Source of the DNA: Opitutales bacterium
GTDB lineage: Bacteria; Verrucomicrobiota; Verrucomicrobiia; Opitutales; UBA953
Length of the DNA stretch: 64,000 bases
Direction: 5' to 3'
Assembly (NCBI GenBank): GCA_024697185.1
Contig: JAILGB010000011.1
Coordinates: forward strand, 118,103 to 182,102
Under the pieces are notes generated by a model. It did not search any database. It saw only the letters and a list, made by a program, of their open reading frames with translations, and was not told the origin of the DNA. How positions within the stretch are numbered: position 1 is the first letter of the stretch; each line of letters opens with the position of its first letter. Below, in pieces: positions 26,571 to 35,874 of this stretch. Both the position numbers and the translations under genes were made by a program.

Positions 26571-28001
26571 ATGAAATATTTTCTTATTTTATTGGCGTTT
26601 TTTTCTTCGATAAGTTTGTATGCTCATCGTTTACAAGATTTTGACGAATTTGTTCAACGGGGCTTGGAGAAAAATATTTTTTCAAAGCAAGAAGAGGAAA
26701 AATTAATGAATTTTGGCAATTTTTACTATAAATTTTTTTCCGATCTGGAATTAACGCCTCAACGCAAAGAAATATTTTATAGGAATATCGACCGTTTATC
26801 CGCCCGTTACTACAAAGATTTTTCGAGACGCGCCGAACTGTCCGCAGAGGACTTGATTTTTTTAAATGCCCGAAAATCAGAACTTTATTTTGATTTTTGC
26901 CTCAATAAAAATTTCAAAAATATCCATTGTTTGAATGACAATGATTTGCTGGCGGCCTTCAAATGGCTTTTTGCCAACCGAATAGATTTGTCTCGCGATG
27001 AAGTTTTTTTGTTTTACAGTCGTGAAAACTGGGAATTGAGAGAGGAACTTGTTAAAAATTATGTTTTTTTATGGGATGATTTTGAATCTGATTTATTGGA
27101 AAATCTAAGTGAAATAACGATTGTCAATTATTGTCCTTTTTGGGATAAACTTTACAAATATTTTCAAAAAATTGATTATCCGCAATTTTTCTATTCGGAT
27201 CTTATTTCCCGCAAGGATTTACCAAAAAATTATTTTGAATCGGTATTGATATATATTTTAGAAAATGAATCAAAAATGATCGCTCAAGAAAAAACCATGG
27301 TTTTAATTCCTACGATTGAGCATAAATATTTTGAGGAAAGGCACGCTTTGGAAATTTTAAAACACGATGTTCCCGTCGAAGTTTTGCTACATCTGATTGG
27401 GTCTGAAAAACTTTCAAAAGACTTAAAAGTTAAGATTATGAAAAAGATTTCGGAAAGATTTCCGGAGTTTTTGACGGGCGAAACATTAAAATTAAATTTT
27501 TCTTTAGAGGAACAAAAAGCATTATTAAAAGAGCGTTTTGGAATAAAAATTTTAGCATTGGCAAGCGATACGGACCCCGCCATTTTAGAAAGTTTATTGG
27601 AGAATATTGACGAAATAAAATATGCATTGGCCCAAAATCCGTCCATTACTCAAAATATTAAAAATCGCTTGTTAGAAATGGATTGGTCTGAAGAAGACTT
27701 ATTGAAAATTTCAAATCCGGAACTTAAGAAAAAGTCTGAACTTGTTAAAGAAATATTAATTAAAAATGCACGGAAAACAAAACATCTCTTTGAATATGTA
27801 AAAGATTTCTCCCAGGAACAGCAAAAAATTTTGTTTTACAATGCTTATAGCGATTATGACAAGCCGTGGGATTTGTTTCGTAATCAGAATTTTGTGAATT
27901 CAGAGCTTTTAATTCTTTTTAAAAAAGAGTTGTTTAATACTTTGGAAGGGAAAGATCCAGAGTGGACATCGCGAATTTATACCAAAGTATTTTATGAATA
28001 G
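26571..28001 (+). CDS. Secreted orphan protein with helical repeats
   Basis: A 476-residue protein, not recognised. It starts with a signal peptide (MKYFLILLAFFSSISLYA), and the rest is helical and rich in Lys, Glu and Phe. Around residues 300-400 there are stretches resembling variant leucine repeats (ALAQNPSITQNIKNRLL). Base use is strongly AT-rich and no uptake-like motif is present, so it is probably recently acquired. It lies between the DpnII operon and a YD/RHS fragment; similar signal-peptide orphans sit beside the other YD fragments, so an immunity or accessory role in a polymorphic toxin locus is possible. Confidence 0.7.
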   Translation: MKYFLILLAFFSSISLYAHRLQDFDEFVQRGLEKNIFSKQEEEKLMNFGNFYYKFFSDLELTPQRKEIFYRNIDRLSARYYKDFSRRAELSAEDLIFLNARKSELYFDFCLNKNFKNIHCLNDNDLLAAFKWLFANRIDLSRDEVFLFYSRENWELREELVKNYVFLWDDFESDLLENLSEITIVNYCPFWDKLYKYFQKIDYPQFFYSDLISRKDLPKNYFESVLIYILENESKMIAQEKTMVLIPTIEHKYFEERHALEILKHDVPVEVLLHLIGSEKLSKDLKVKIMKKISERFPEFLTGETLKLNFSLEEQKALLKERFGIKILALASDTDPAILESLLENIDEIKYALAQNPSITQNIKNRLLEMDWSEEDLLKISNPELKKKSELVKEILIKNARKTKHLFEYVKDFSQEQQKILFYNAYSDYDKPWDLFRNQNFVNSELLILFKKELFNTLEGKDPEWTSRIYTKVFYE

Positions 28002-28012
28002 TCTGCAAATTC

Positions 28013-28325
28013 GCGGGAACGAACCTTTTGGCGAGCGTGGGAAATTATTTTGTCACAAAGACGATAACTTACGAGTCTTCGCGTGACTTGCCGGTGGAAA
28101 TCGCTTATAATGACAGCGTGAGCACCCTTCTCGCAAAACGGGATTATTCTTACGACTCGCTCGGACGCGTTGTGTCGCGGACGCAGACGCGCGGCGCGGG
28201 AACGCCAATTCGCGCTCGGAACTCACTTCTGCGACGCCCGGGAATGACAATTTTGTTTACAATTACGACAATATCGGCAACCGCTCGATGACGTCCAAGC
28301 CTGCGCGGTCGTGTTTTTCAAGGTG
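28013..28325 (+). pseudogene. Decayed YD-repeat (RHS) fragment, copy 1
   Basis: Translation from the GCGGGAACG at 28013 gives AGTNLLASVGNYF, then YDSLGRVVSRTQTR, a YD repeat of RHS proteins. Nucleotides 28013-28271 match 62665-62385 on the other strand with about 14 differences in the first 190 bases and a net 22-base deletion near 28203, which shifts the frame. After it the sequence continues out of frame (SELTSATPGNDNF would be the RHS frame). It is a remnant without a functional start or end. Confidence 0.85.
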
Positions 28326-28410
28326 ATGACAGGTCGTGAGTGCGAAGAAGGGAAAAATGGACGATAATTCGGAGAGATGCGAAGTCTCCACAAAAGAGAA
28401 AGGAAAATCA

Positions 28411-30543
28411 ATGAACGACAATTCGTACATTTGCAATCAAGGAAGAGAGTGTAATTCTGACATTGACTTAAAGCCTGTAAAAAAGATTTTAGACCAGTCC
28501 TTCTTTATTCCCGGTTATCAACGAGGATATCGGTGGACAAAGCAGCAAGTGCAAGATCTGCTTAGGGATATAACCGAATTCATGTCTAAAAGACCTTCAA
28601 ACGCGGAGATTTATTGCCTTCAACCATTGGTTGTAAAAGAACGTGTTGGAAAGTGGGAAGTTATTGATGGTCAGCAACGATTAACAACAATCAAAATTTT
28701 ATTGGCATATTTGGACAAGAAGATGCAGAGCGGATTATCGACCGGATTATCTATAGAATATGAAACCAGAACAGAGGAGGCGAGTGAACTACGCATTGGC
28801 GCGAAAGAATTTTTGAATGCCATTTCAGAAGAGTTCGTCTGGACAAGTGATGGAAAGAAAACTACGGCCGAACTTGCTGAAAAGAACATAGATTTTTATC
28901 ATATGCAGGAAGCGTACAACACCATTAACGCTTGGTTCGCCACTAATGCTAATGATGAATCATTTTGCAAGACGTTCAAGGAGGTCTTGTGCGAAAAGGT
29001 CCATTTTATCTGGTATCAAACTGACGATGATCCAATTAAAACCTTTACTCGGCTTAACATTGGAAAGATACCGTTGACGGATTCGGAACTCGTTAAGGCT
29101 TTGTTCCTTAATGAGTCAAACTTTAAACAACTTGGTTCAGAAAATGAAATACTCTTGCATCAACGAGAGATTGCAATGGAGTGGGACGCTATCGAGGCAA
29201 CGCTACAAGATGATGAGTTTTGGCTTTTCTTTCATGACTATGAACCAGATTATAATAAATTCCATCCGACACGATTTGACTTCATTTTGGAACTCGCATT
29301 CAAGATGGATGAACTAAAGCTTAAGCAATATATTCTGGAAGAAAAGAACAATTCCGGGCAATGGGACGAACAGAATTGGCGAGAGTTTTTCGGTGATGAT
29401 GAACACAAAGTCTTTAGATATTTTTACGAGTTCTTCAATTTAAACAAAACAAATATTGCTAATGCAATTATTTGTCCCAGCAATAATTTGGTGACAGGAT
29501 TTGACTTTCGCTTACGTGATGGTCTTTGGAAGCGATTGAAGAAGTATTTCCAAATATTAGAGGAGTGGTATCGGGACATGACTTACTACCACTACATCGG
29601 CTATCTTCGAGCACAGAAGAGTAAGAATACCAAATGGGATATCGACAGTCTCTTTGTCGAATGGAACAATGGGTCTCGAGAGTGCTTCAAAACTTACATT
29701 TTGAGGCAAATTGAGGAAACGATCAGCAAATGTAAGGATTTAAATAAGGAATATGGGACGTCAGGCAATCCCAAAACCCAATGCTATCCTTTGCTATTGT
29801 TGTTCAATGTACAAACAGTTATTGATCAAAACGATAAACTTGTTAAAGATATAAAATATGGATTAGGGGCTTTTTACCGATTCCCATTTCATCTTTTGAA
29901 AAAAGAGGCGAAAAAAGTAAGTGGCAAGGGATGGGAAATCGAGCATATCGCGTCAAATGCGGGCGACGATTTGGACAATGACGAGAACAAAAATGCTTTT
30001 TTGTGGACTGCTGCTGCTTGCGCCGATGGCGAACTAAAGAAAAGGATTGAGGCGTATTTCAACAAAAGCGATGATTCGCTTTCATTTGATGAACTCCGTA
30101 AACAATTTGATGAACTCCGTAAACAAATAGAGGAACAACTATATTCTTTCCCTGAAGATAAAAAGAATACAATTGGTAATTTCACCTTGTTGGATTCTGC
30201 GACAAACGAGGAATATCAAAACGATCCCTTCCCGATAAAGCGAGTTTGCGTTTTGACCAAAGAGCAAGGTCATAAGGCAAAAAAACAACCTCCTAATGGT
30301 GGTTGTGTCGTGAGATTTGATAAAACTGAAGAAGCGATTGCCTTTGTTCCTCCTTGTACGAAAGCTGTTTTTATCAAGGCATATACGGATATGCCTGAAG
30401 CGTGGCATACATGGACGGAAAACGATGCGGTTGCTTACCAAAAGGCAATATTCAAAACATTGGAGCGGTTTGGGGTTGAAAATCCTGATACGCAAAGCGT
30501 TCACCAAGCTAATGAGCAAGTAAAAAAAGAGGTGAGATCATGA
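28411..30543 (+). CDS. DUF262 protein with C-terminal HNH-like (DUF1524) domain
   Basis: A 710-residue protein from the ATG at 28411 (preceded by GAGAAAGGAAA). The DUF262 domain shows IPGYQRGYRW at residues 33-42 and DGQQR at 86-90, the nucleotide-binding signature seen in GmrS and BrxU. The C-terminal part has EIEHIASNAGDD near residue 509, then IGNFTLLDS and FPIKR, which fits a DUF1524 HNH nuclease. Proteins of this architecture (GmrSD type) restrict modified phage DNA. The gene is AT-rich, lacks the 9-mer, and overlaps the next DUF262 gene by 4 bases, so the two are very likely one system. Confidence 0.85.
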   Translation: MNDNSYICNQGRECNSDIDLKPVKKILDQSFFIPGYQRGYRWTKQQVQDLLRDITEFMSKRPSNAEIYCLQPLVVKERVGKWEVIDGQQRLTTIKILLAYLDKKMQSGLSTGLSIEYETRTEEASELRIGAKEFLNAISEEFVWTSDGKKTTAELAEKNIDFYHMQEAYNTINAWFATNANDESFCKTFKEVLCEKVHFIWYQTDDDPIKTFTRLNIGKIPLTDSELVKALFLNESNFKQLGSENEILLHQREIAMEWDAIEATLQDDEFWLFFHDYEPDYNKFHPTRFDFILELAFKMDELKLKQYILEEKNNSGQWDEQNWREFFGDDEHKVFRYFYEFFNLNKTNIANAIICPSNNLVTGFDFRLRDGLWKRLKKYFQILEEWYRDMTYYHYIGYLRAQKSKNTKWDIDSLFVEWNNGSRECFKTYILRQIEETISKCKDLNKEYGTSGNPKTQCYPLLLLFNVQTVIDQNDKLVKDIKYGLGAFYRFPFHLLKKEAKKVSGKGWEIEHIASNAGDDLDNDENKNAFLWTAAACADGELKKRIEAYFNKSDDSLSFDELRKQFDELRKQIEEQLYSFPEDKKNTIGNFTLLDSATNEEYQNDPFPIKRVCVLTKEQGHKAKKQPPNGGCVVRFDKTEEAIAFVPPCTKAVFIKAYTDMPEAWHTWTENDAVAYQKAIFKTLERFGVENPDTQSVHQANEQVKKEVRS

Positions 30544-32999
30544 GTTCAAAAATCTCATTTTGGAAATTTCTGAAAGAGTCTTATGGAATCGTTATTCCCA
30601 TCATTCAACGCGACTATGCGCAGGGACGCGATGGGAAAGAATATGTTCGTGAAAGTTTCCTAAAACAAATCCAGACCGTAATATCAGACGGTGCCACCGA
30701 AGGGCAAGATGCGGAAGATGGTTCTTGTTGCGGACAGGATCCCAAGCAACCGATTTGTGAAATGGACTTTGTATATGGCGTGGTCAAAAACAGAACATTT
30801 TACCCTCTTGACGGACAGCAACGATTAACGACAATGTGGCTGTTACATTGGCTTGTTGCTTACAAGTCCGGAGCGATAAAAGATGATTCAGTTAGAAACA
30901 TTTTGAAACGGTTTTCCTATGAAACCAGAATATCGTCTCGCGAGTTTTGTGAGATGATTTGTGACATCAAGACTCCGCCAGAAAACCAAAATATACGAAA
31001 AGAAATCGAAAATAAAACCGCTTTCTACTCTGACTGGAAACGAGATCCAACTATAGCAGCCATGCTTCAGATGTTGTCTGGAACGTCAATTACAAATCAA
31101 GCAGGAGTTGATATCATAGATGGTATTGAAGAGTTGTTCATTGGGTGGGACGATGCAAAATTCAAGGCCTGTTGGAAACGGCTCACCGAGGAGGATCGCC
31201 TTGTTTTTTCCATTATGAAAATTGGCGATGAAAAATTACCTGCGTCCGACGATCTCTACATCAAGATGAATGCGCGCGGCAAGCCCCTTACGGATTTTGA
31301 GAATTTCAAGGCGGAACTTATTGATTGGATTCGTAGAAAAATAGGCGATTCTCGCGCTGTTGAGCTTGCGGCGAAAATTGACAATAGCTGGACTGATGCC
31401 TTTTGGAACAACCGAGATGCTTCAGCGAATGGGAGTGTTGACGAGCTGTTCTTTGCGTTCTTGAACAGATGTTTTTTGAATGCTGCAATTTTGACATGCG
31501 AAGCAAAAAAGGGCACACCAGAATGGTGTCTTTATGGCAGTGAATCAGATGACACTTTGTTGGCATATGGAAATTTTGAGCCTTATCAAAAGATTCTGAA
31601 ACTGAAAAAGAAGCCGGACTTATTGGACTCGATTGCTAAAGTCTTTGAAAATCTGCCCTCCAAAACCAGCAAGATTGTTTCTTTGTTGCCGGAATGGTAT
31701 CGTCGTAGCTCGAATTTTTCATTCATTCCCAAGCTTGTGCTTAATAAGGACGGCCATTGTCAGGTCGTGAGAAATGCTGCCGGACGGGAAATCTTGCAAG
31801 TTGAGCAAATTTACCAGTCGGAGCGTGTTGTGTTTCATGCAGCATTCCGTTATCTTGAGCAATTCAAGTATGATGAATCGCAGTTTAAGAGATGGATGCG
31901 AATCGTCTGCAATCTCGTTAAGAATCCTGAGATTGATACGGTAGACTCAATGATTGGCCGATTGAGATTGATTGACGAGTTGAGCGAGCATGCCAACGAT
32001 ATTATTGGATTTCTTGCCGATGATGGGAATAAAATAAAATCAAGTGCGGCAAAAGAACAAGTTGAGGAAGAAAGAGCTAAGGCAAAGCAAATCAAAACCA
32101 AAGAAGGCGAGCAAGGACAAAAACTCAATGGCCCAGATGAAAAGACTATAGTTGAGGCAGAGCAATGTGCATTTTTCAAAGGCGCAATTCGTTTTCTTTT
32201 TACGGACAGCGAAGGGAGGTACGACTGGAGCTTATTTAATGACAAAAAGAGTGCTGCTGGAAAGTACTTTGATGCCAATGGTATAAAAAGGGAATATGCT
32301 GTCAAGCTGACGAAAGCGTTCGTTCTTTCGTGCGAGGATTGGGAAAATCATTTATCTGACAAGCAGGTTTTTAATCCCAATTCATCAACTTGGAAATGGA
32401 TACTTTGTAAACAGACTTGGCAAAAGCAGATACATGAGATGTTGACCATCAAAGATTTATCGATGATTAATAAGAGTGAGTTGAAAAAGCAAGGAGACAT
32501 AGAGAAATATGTCGTGCCTCAACTTCGCAAGTTTCCTTTCGAAGCAGTAATTAAAAAATGTCCAGAAGGGAGATTCCGTTGGTCTTATGGGCGATTAGCG
32601 TTTTACAAACCTTATGGAAGGGAGGCTATCTTGATGGATTGGAGTAATTTTCATCGTAATCAATTACTGGAAGAATTAATCAAGAAAAATGAGGTAACCA
32701 TATTTACGGAAAATGTCATTCAAGATTCAGAGTGCTTTTTCTCTGGATGGGATATTAATTTCAAATACAGCAATCATTGGTTTCAGTGGTATGGCACTCC
32801 AGGGAATGGCAATTTTGATATTTATTTGCTTAAGGATAATTGGGAAAAACAAAACGATCCATATCTGAAGCATGATGAAGATCCAAAAGCAGAAGGAGAT
32901 CAAAAGTATTATTACTGTTCCGGTGTTGAAGAGGCTGTAACCATCGAAGCGTTTCAAAAGTTGCTCGATGATTTGATTAAGCAAGTTCCTGTTTCATGA
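30540..32999 (+). CDS. Second DUF262 protein of the pair, no HNH seen
   Basis: An 819-residue protein with an N-terminal DUF262 domain: IPIIQRDYAQGRD at residues 19-31, PLDGQQRLTT at 89-98 and LYIKMNARGKPLTDFENFK near 240. A charged coiled-coil-like region (EEERAKAKQIKTKEGEQG) follows near residue 510. The C-terminal 250 residues are rich in aromatic residues (RWSYGRLAFYKPYGREA) and not recognised; I see no HNH motif. With a 4-base overlap to the HNH partner it may be the sensor or NTPase half of a two-protein restriction complex. It overlaps a truncated PLD-like frame at its 3' end. Confidence 0.82.
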   Translation: MSSKISFWKFLKESYGIVIPIIQRDYAQGRDGKEYVRESFLKQIQTVISDGATEGQDAEDGSCCGQDPKQPICEMDFVYGVVKNRTFYPLDGQQRLTTMWLLHWLVAYKSGAIKDDSVRNILKRFSYETRISSREFCEMICDIKTPPENQNIRKEIENKTAFYSDWKRDPTIAAMLQMLSGTSITNQAGVDIIDGIEELFIGWDDAKFKACWKRLTEEDRLVFSIMKIGDEKLPASDDLYIKMNARGKPLTDFENFKAELIDWIRRKIGDSRAVELAAKIDNSWTDAFWNNRDASANGSVDELFFAFLNRCFLNAAILTCEAKKGTPEWCLYGSESDDTLLAYGNFEPYQKILKLKKKPDLLDSIAKVFENLPSKTSKIVSLLPEWYRRSSNFSFIPKLVLNKDGHCQVVRNAAGREILQVEQIYQSERVVFHAAFRYLEQFKYDESQFKRWMRIVCNLVKNPEIDTVDSMIGRLRLIDELSEHANDIIGFLADDGNKIKSSAAKEQVEEERAKAKQIKTKEGEQGQKLNGPDEKTIVEAEQCAFFKGAIRFLFTDSEGRYDWSLFNDKKSAAGKYFDANGIKREYAVKLTKAFVLSCEDWENHLSDKQVFNPNSSTWKWILCKQTWQKQIHEMLTIKDLSMINKSELKKQGDIEKYVVPQLRKFPFEAVIKKCPEGRFRWSYGRLAFYKPYGREAILMDWSNFHRNQLLEELIKKNEVTIFTENVIQDSECFFSGWDINFKYSNHWFQWYGTPGNGNFDIYLLKDNWEKQNDPYLKHDEDPKAEGDQKYYYCSGVEEAVTIEAFQKLLDDLIKQVPVS

Positions 33000-33169
33000 C
33001 CCGCTTCATCTCCAATCGTGAAATCTACGAGCAAGTGATCCGCGAGCGGGTGTCGCGGACGCGGGGGCGATTGTGGATTGCGACCGCCGACATAAAGGAT
33101 ACGTATTTCGAGGCGGGCGGGAATGAGATGGTGCCGTTTCCTTCGCTTATTTCGGCAGCGCGAACTTGA
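32996..33169 (+). pseudogene. Truncated phospholipase D-like protein
   Basis: A 57-codon frame starting ATGA-coupled to the DUF262 gene. It reads like the N-terminus of a PLD-like protein (IYEQVIRERVSRTRGRLWIATADIKDTY split here as the recognisable core RGRLWIATADIKD) and ends early at TGA, before any HKD motif. It is GC-rich, unlike the DUF262 genes, so the junction near 33000 probably joins two DNA sources. Confidence 0.6.
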
Positions 33170-33204
33170 CCGGCGCGGGAATGGGCGCGAAACTTGCTTT
33201 GGAA

Positions 33205-33255
33205 TGACAGCGTGACTACGCTCATCGCAAAACGGAATTTGCCGGATTTGTTTGC
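33205..33255 (+). pseudogene. YD/RHS remnant, copy 2
   Basis: About 35 bases encode WNDSVTTLIAKR, matching the YNDSVSTLLAKR stretch of copy 1 at 28110 in the same orientation. Together copies 1 and 2 bracket the DUF262 cassette. The rest of the gap up to 33295 holds nothing I recognise. Confidence 0.6.
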
Positions 33256-33295
33256 GAACTTGCGGGAATGCTGAATTGCTGCCCGGCTGCGCTAT

Positions 33296-34078
33296 TTATT
33301 TTTTTTGATAACGATGGGCGAGATTTTTGGAGCCTTGAAGTTTTCCGACGATTTCTGCGGCAATCATTGTCGGCAGGAAGGCGTTGGCGAATTTTAAAAA
33401 TTTATAAAGTCTGCCCGGCACAATATGAAGTTTTCCTGCGAACATCCCGTCAACAGCTTCTCGCGCGACGACGTCGATAGGAGTTCCCGCGCCGCCGTAA
33501 CCGACTCCGGCGCGCAATCCGAAATTCGTATGCACGGGGCCCGGGCAAAGTAGGGATACGGAAATATTGCTTTTGGAATGTTTTAACTCGACTGCGAGCG
33601 CTTCGGTCAGGCGCGTCACATAATTTTTAGAAGCGTAATAGGTCGCGAAAAGCGGTCCCGCAAAAAATCCCGCCATTGAAGAGACGTTCAAGATATGGCA
33701 GCGTTCCCGTTGATTTTTAAAATCAAGCAAAAAATATTTTGTCAACGCATGAAGTGCGGAGATGTTCAAATCGATGAGATCGAGTTCCGCCTCCAAATCG
33801 GTTTCCACGAAAGGTCCGAAGACTCCGAATCCCGCATTGTTGACCAAGATGTTGACACCGCGGTTTTTGGTTTGCTGATAAAGGTTTTTGACGCCTTCGC
33901 GGGTGCTTAAATCCATCGGGACGATTTCGCAACTGACCGTTCCCGCGACTTCGTCGGCGACGGCTTTGAGAGCCGCCTCGTTGCGGGAACACAAAATGAG
34001 ATCGCAGCCGCGACGCGCCAACTCTCTGGCGATTTCGCGGCCGATCCCGCAACTGGCTCCGGTAATCAATGCTTTCAT
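33296..34078 (-). CDS. Short-chain dehydrogenase/reductase
   Basis: A 260-residue SDR from the ATG at 34078 (MKALITGASCGIGREIA), placing the cofactor motif TGASCGIG at residue 6. NNAG (ILVNNAGFGVFG) and the catalytic YYASK are present. A C-terminal hydrophobic/basic tail resembles SDRs that act on lipids or sterol-like substrates, but the substrate cannot be told. It lies 4 bases after ruvC on the same strand, and begins just past the accessory island, so it marks the return of core DNA. Confidence 0.9.
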   Translation of the reverse strand: MKALITGASCGIGREIARELARRGCDLILCSRNEAALKAVADEVAGTVSCEIVPMDLSTREGVKNLYQQTKNRGVNILVNNAGFGVFGPFVETDLEAELDLIDLNISALHALTKYFLLDFKNQRERCHILNVSSMAGFFAGPLFATYYASKNYVTRLTEALAVELKHSKSNISVSLLCPGPVHTNFGLRAGVGYGGAGTPIDVVAREAVDGMFAGKLHIVPGRLYKFLKFANAFLPTMIAAEIVGKLQGSKNLAHRYQKK

Positions 34079-34082
34079 TTTC

Positions 34083-34778
34083 TTAGGCTCTAAAAGAATA
34101 GGCGTGGCAGAGGGCTGCCGCGGAGGCGTCGGATTCGTCGAACGCGAGTGCTTCGTCAAGTTTCAAAATCTGTTTTGTCATTCCCGCGACCTGCCCTTTG
34201 GAGGCTCTGCCAAATCCGACAACCGCCTGTTTGATCCTCAAGGGCGGGTATTCAAAAATCGGGAGTCCGAGCACGTTGGCGGCGGCGATTGCGGCCCCTC
34301 GGGCGGCGCCCAAGATTTGGGCGATTTTAAAATTGTTCACATAAATCGTCTCTTCGAGCGCGACATGTTTTACGGGATACTCGTAACAGCAGTCCGAACA
34401 GGTTTTATAAATTTCCCCGAGACAGTCGGCAAAAGAAAGATCCTGTTTCAGTTTCAGGGTTTTTGAAAACAGCAATTTCGGCTCTTTGCCGGCTTGAAAA
34501 TCGATGACGGCGAAACCGCTTCCCCGCAGAGACGGATCGATCCCGAGAATGCAACCTTCAAACACGGCGCGCTTGCCGGACAGCACATTGTTTTTGGCAT
34601 TGCGGGCGGCGAGCTGTGCTAAGTTTTGCGTTCCCGCGGAGCGCGAAGGGTGCGTCAGCGGATGTTGTGCGTTCCCGCGACGTTGAGTTTCCGTCTTTCT
34701 CAAATCGGCGGCATTGGCGTTCTCGCCGGTGGTATGACCGAGCAATTTTTGCGACCACAATTTTCTACTATTCGCCAT
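34083..34778 (-). CDS. ruvC: Holliday junction resolvase RuvC with an N-terminal extension
   Basis: RuvC cuts Holliday junctions. Catalytic acids are visible in LGIDPSLRGSGFAV, VALEETIYVNN and the C-terminal ESDASAAALCHAY. The family is about 160-190 residues; here the frame has 231, with about 70 extra N-terminal residues that are basic and low in structure and encoded partly by two copies of the uptake-like motif (34630, 34669). The start at 34778 overlaps the exosortase stop by 11 bases. A GTG at 34565 directly before FEGCILGID is a possible alternative start. Confidence 0.88.
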   Translation of the reverse strand: MANSRKLWSQKLLGHTTGENANAADLRKTETQRRGNAQHPLTHPSRSAGTQNLAQLAARNAKNNVLSGKRAVFEGCILGIDPSLRGSGFAVIDFQAGKEPKLLFSKTLKLKQDLSFADCLGEIYKTCSDCCYEYPVKHVALEETIYVNNFKIAQILGAARGAAIAAANVLGLPIFEYPPLRIKQAVVGFGRASKGQVAGMTKQILKLDEALAFDESDASAAALCHAYSFRA

Positions 34779-35811
34779 CGACTATAACCAAAGTATCTCG
34801 TTTTTGTCTGGCATTGACAATCGGCACCAAAGCGATCATCAGCAAAAAAGTGACAATCATCGCCGTCCAACCGATAACATCATGAACGGTTCCCATCGAA
34901 AACTCCGGCGTTCCCGGCTGATGTCCCCCGAAATCGAGTTCGATTGCCGCCGAACCATAAAAAAACGAATAGACGGTCAATGCTCCCGAGCGCATCACGT
35001 TTAAAATCAATGCGAACAAAATCGAAATGCCGATAAAAAATAGTTTTCGCTTGAACGTATGCACGAAAATCCCCGCCAAAAACGATCCCGTAAAAAGGCA
35101 TGCCGTCAATGAGCGCACGCCGGAGCATGCGTCCTCGACACCGACGCGATCGCCGTCCGGCAAAACAATCGTGTTCATCTCCTGAACAAGGTCAAAACCG
35201 AAAAGATTGAGCGTGTGCACGACCGTCGCCGTCACATTCTTTAGCAAAAAGCCCTTGATGTCGTGATCGACAATAAATGTAAACGGACCCGAGATCATCC
35301 AGACCAAAACCGGGAAAACGAGCAAAAGCATCAGCCGTAAACGGGAACGGGCGTCAATCGCTTTTCCAGAAAAGTCTGTTCCCGCAGCCAGCCAGGCCAA
35401 GCCAAAGCAGAGTCCGCAAAAACCGGCGGTGTTTTGATAAGTCGTAAAAGCGTCGATCCCGTAAGTGGCGGAGCCGAGCGCGCCCGTTACAAACAAGAAC
35501 AACGAAAAAAGCGTTCCCGCGACAAAAATTCCCGACAGGCAAACTGGTGCGGGAACGCCGGGTTTCAAAAAAGCGATTTCCGGCGGAGAAAACGCATCTT
35601 TCTCTTTTTCGGGAACGCCTTTAAAAATATCGCGAATTGCCGGCCATCGCTCATAGAGTGCCAATGCAACAAAAAACGGCACCAAAAAACCGAAATAATA
35701 ATCCTCTCGCGAAGCCCAGATTCGAATCTGGTCACTCAACAAAATCAAAACCGACAACGCGAGCAAGCCCGCACATGTCATCGGGATTATCAAATGTTTT
35801 TTGGAGGTCAT
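34768..35811 (-). CDS. Exosortase
   Basis: A 347-residue membrane protein with eight or so membrane segments. The exosortase triad is visible: Cys in VEDACSGVRSL, Arg in LNVMRSG and His in TVHDVIGW. Exosortases process PEP-CTERM sorting tags on exported proteins, usually with exopolysaccharide. No protein with a PEP-CTERM tail is seen in this window. The last 11 bases overlap ruvC. The N-terminus may start at 35811 or at the ATG 10 codons later. Confidence 0.88.
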   Translation of the reverse strand: MTSKKHLIIPMTCAGLLALSVLILLSDQIRIWASREDYYFGFLVPFFVALALYERWPAIRDIFKGVPEKEKDAFSPPEIAFLKPGVPAPVCLSGIFVAGTLFSLFLFVTGALGSATYGIDAFTTYQNTAGFCGLCFGLAWLAAGTDFSGKAIDARSRLRLMLLLVFPVLVWMISGPFTFIVDHDIKGFLLKNVTATVVHTLNLFGFDLVQEMNTIVLPDGDRVGVEDACSGVRSLTACLFTGSFLAGIFVHTFKRKLFFIGISILFALILNVMRSGALTVYSFFYGSAAIELDFGGHQPGTPEFSMGTVHDVIGWTAMIVTFLLMIALVPIVNARQKRDTLVIVDGE

Positions 35812-35874
35812 ACCTCAAAAATCGCGGGAACGACGCTATGGGAATCCGTCGCTTGCCGTTCCCGCGAAACTTTT

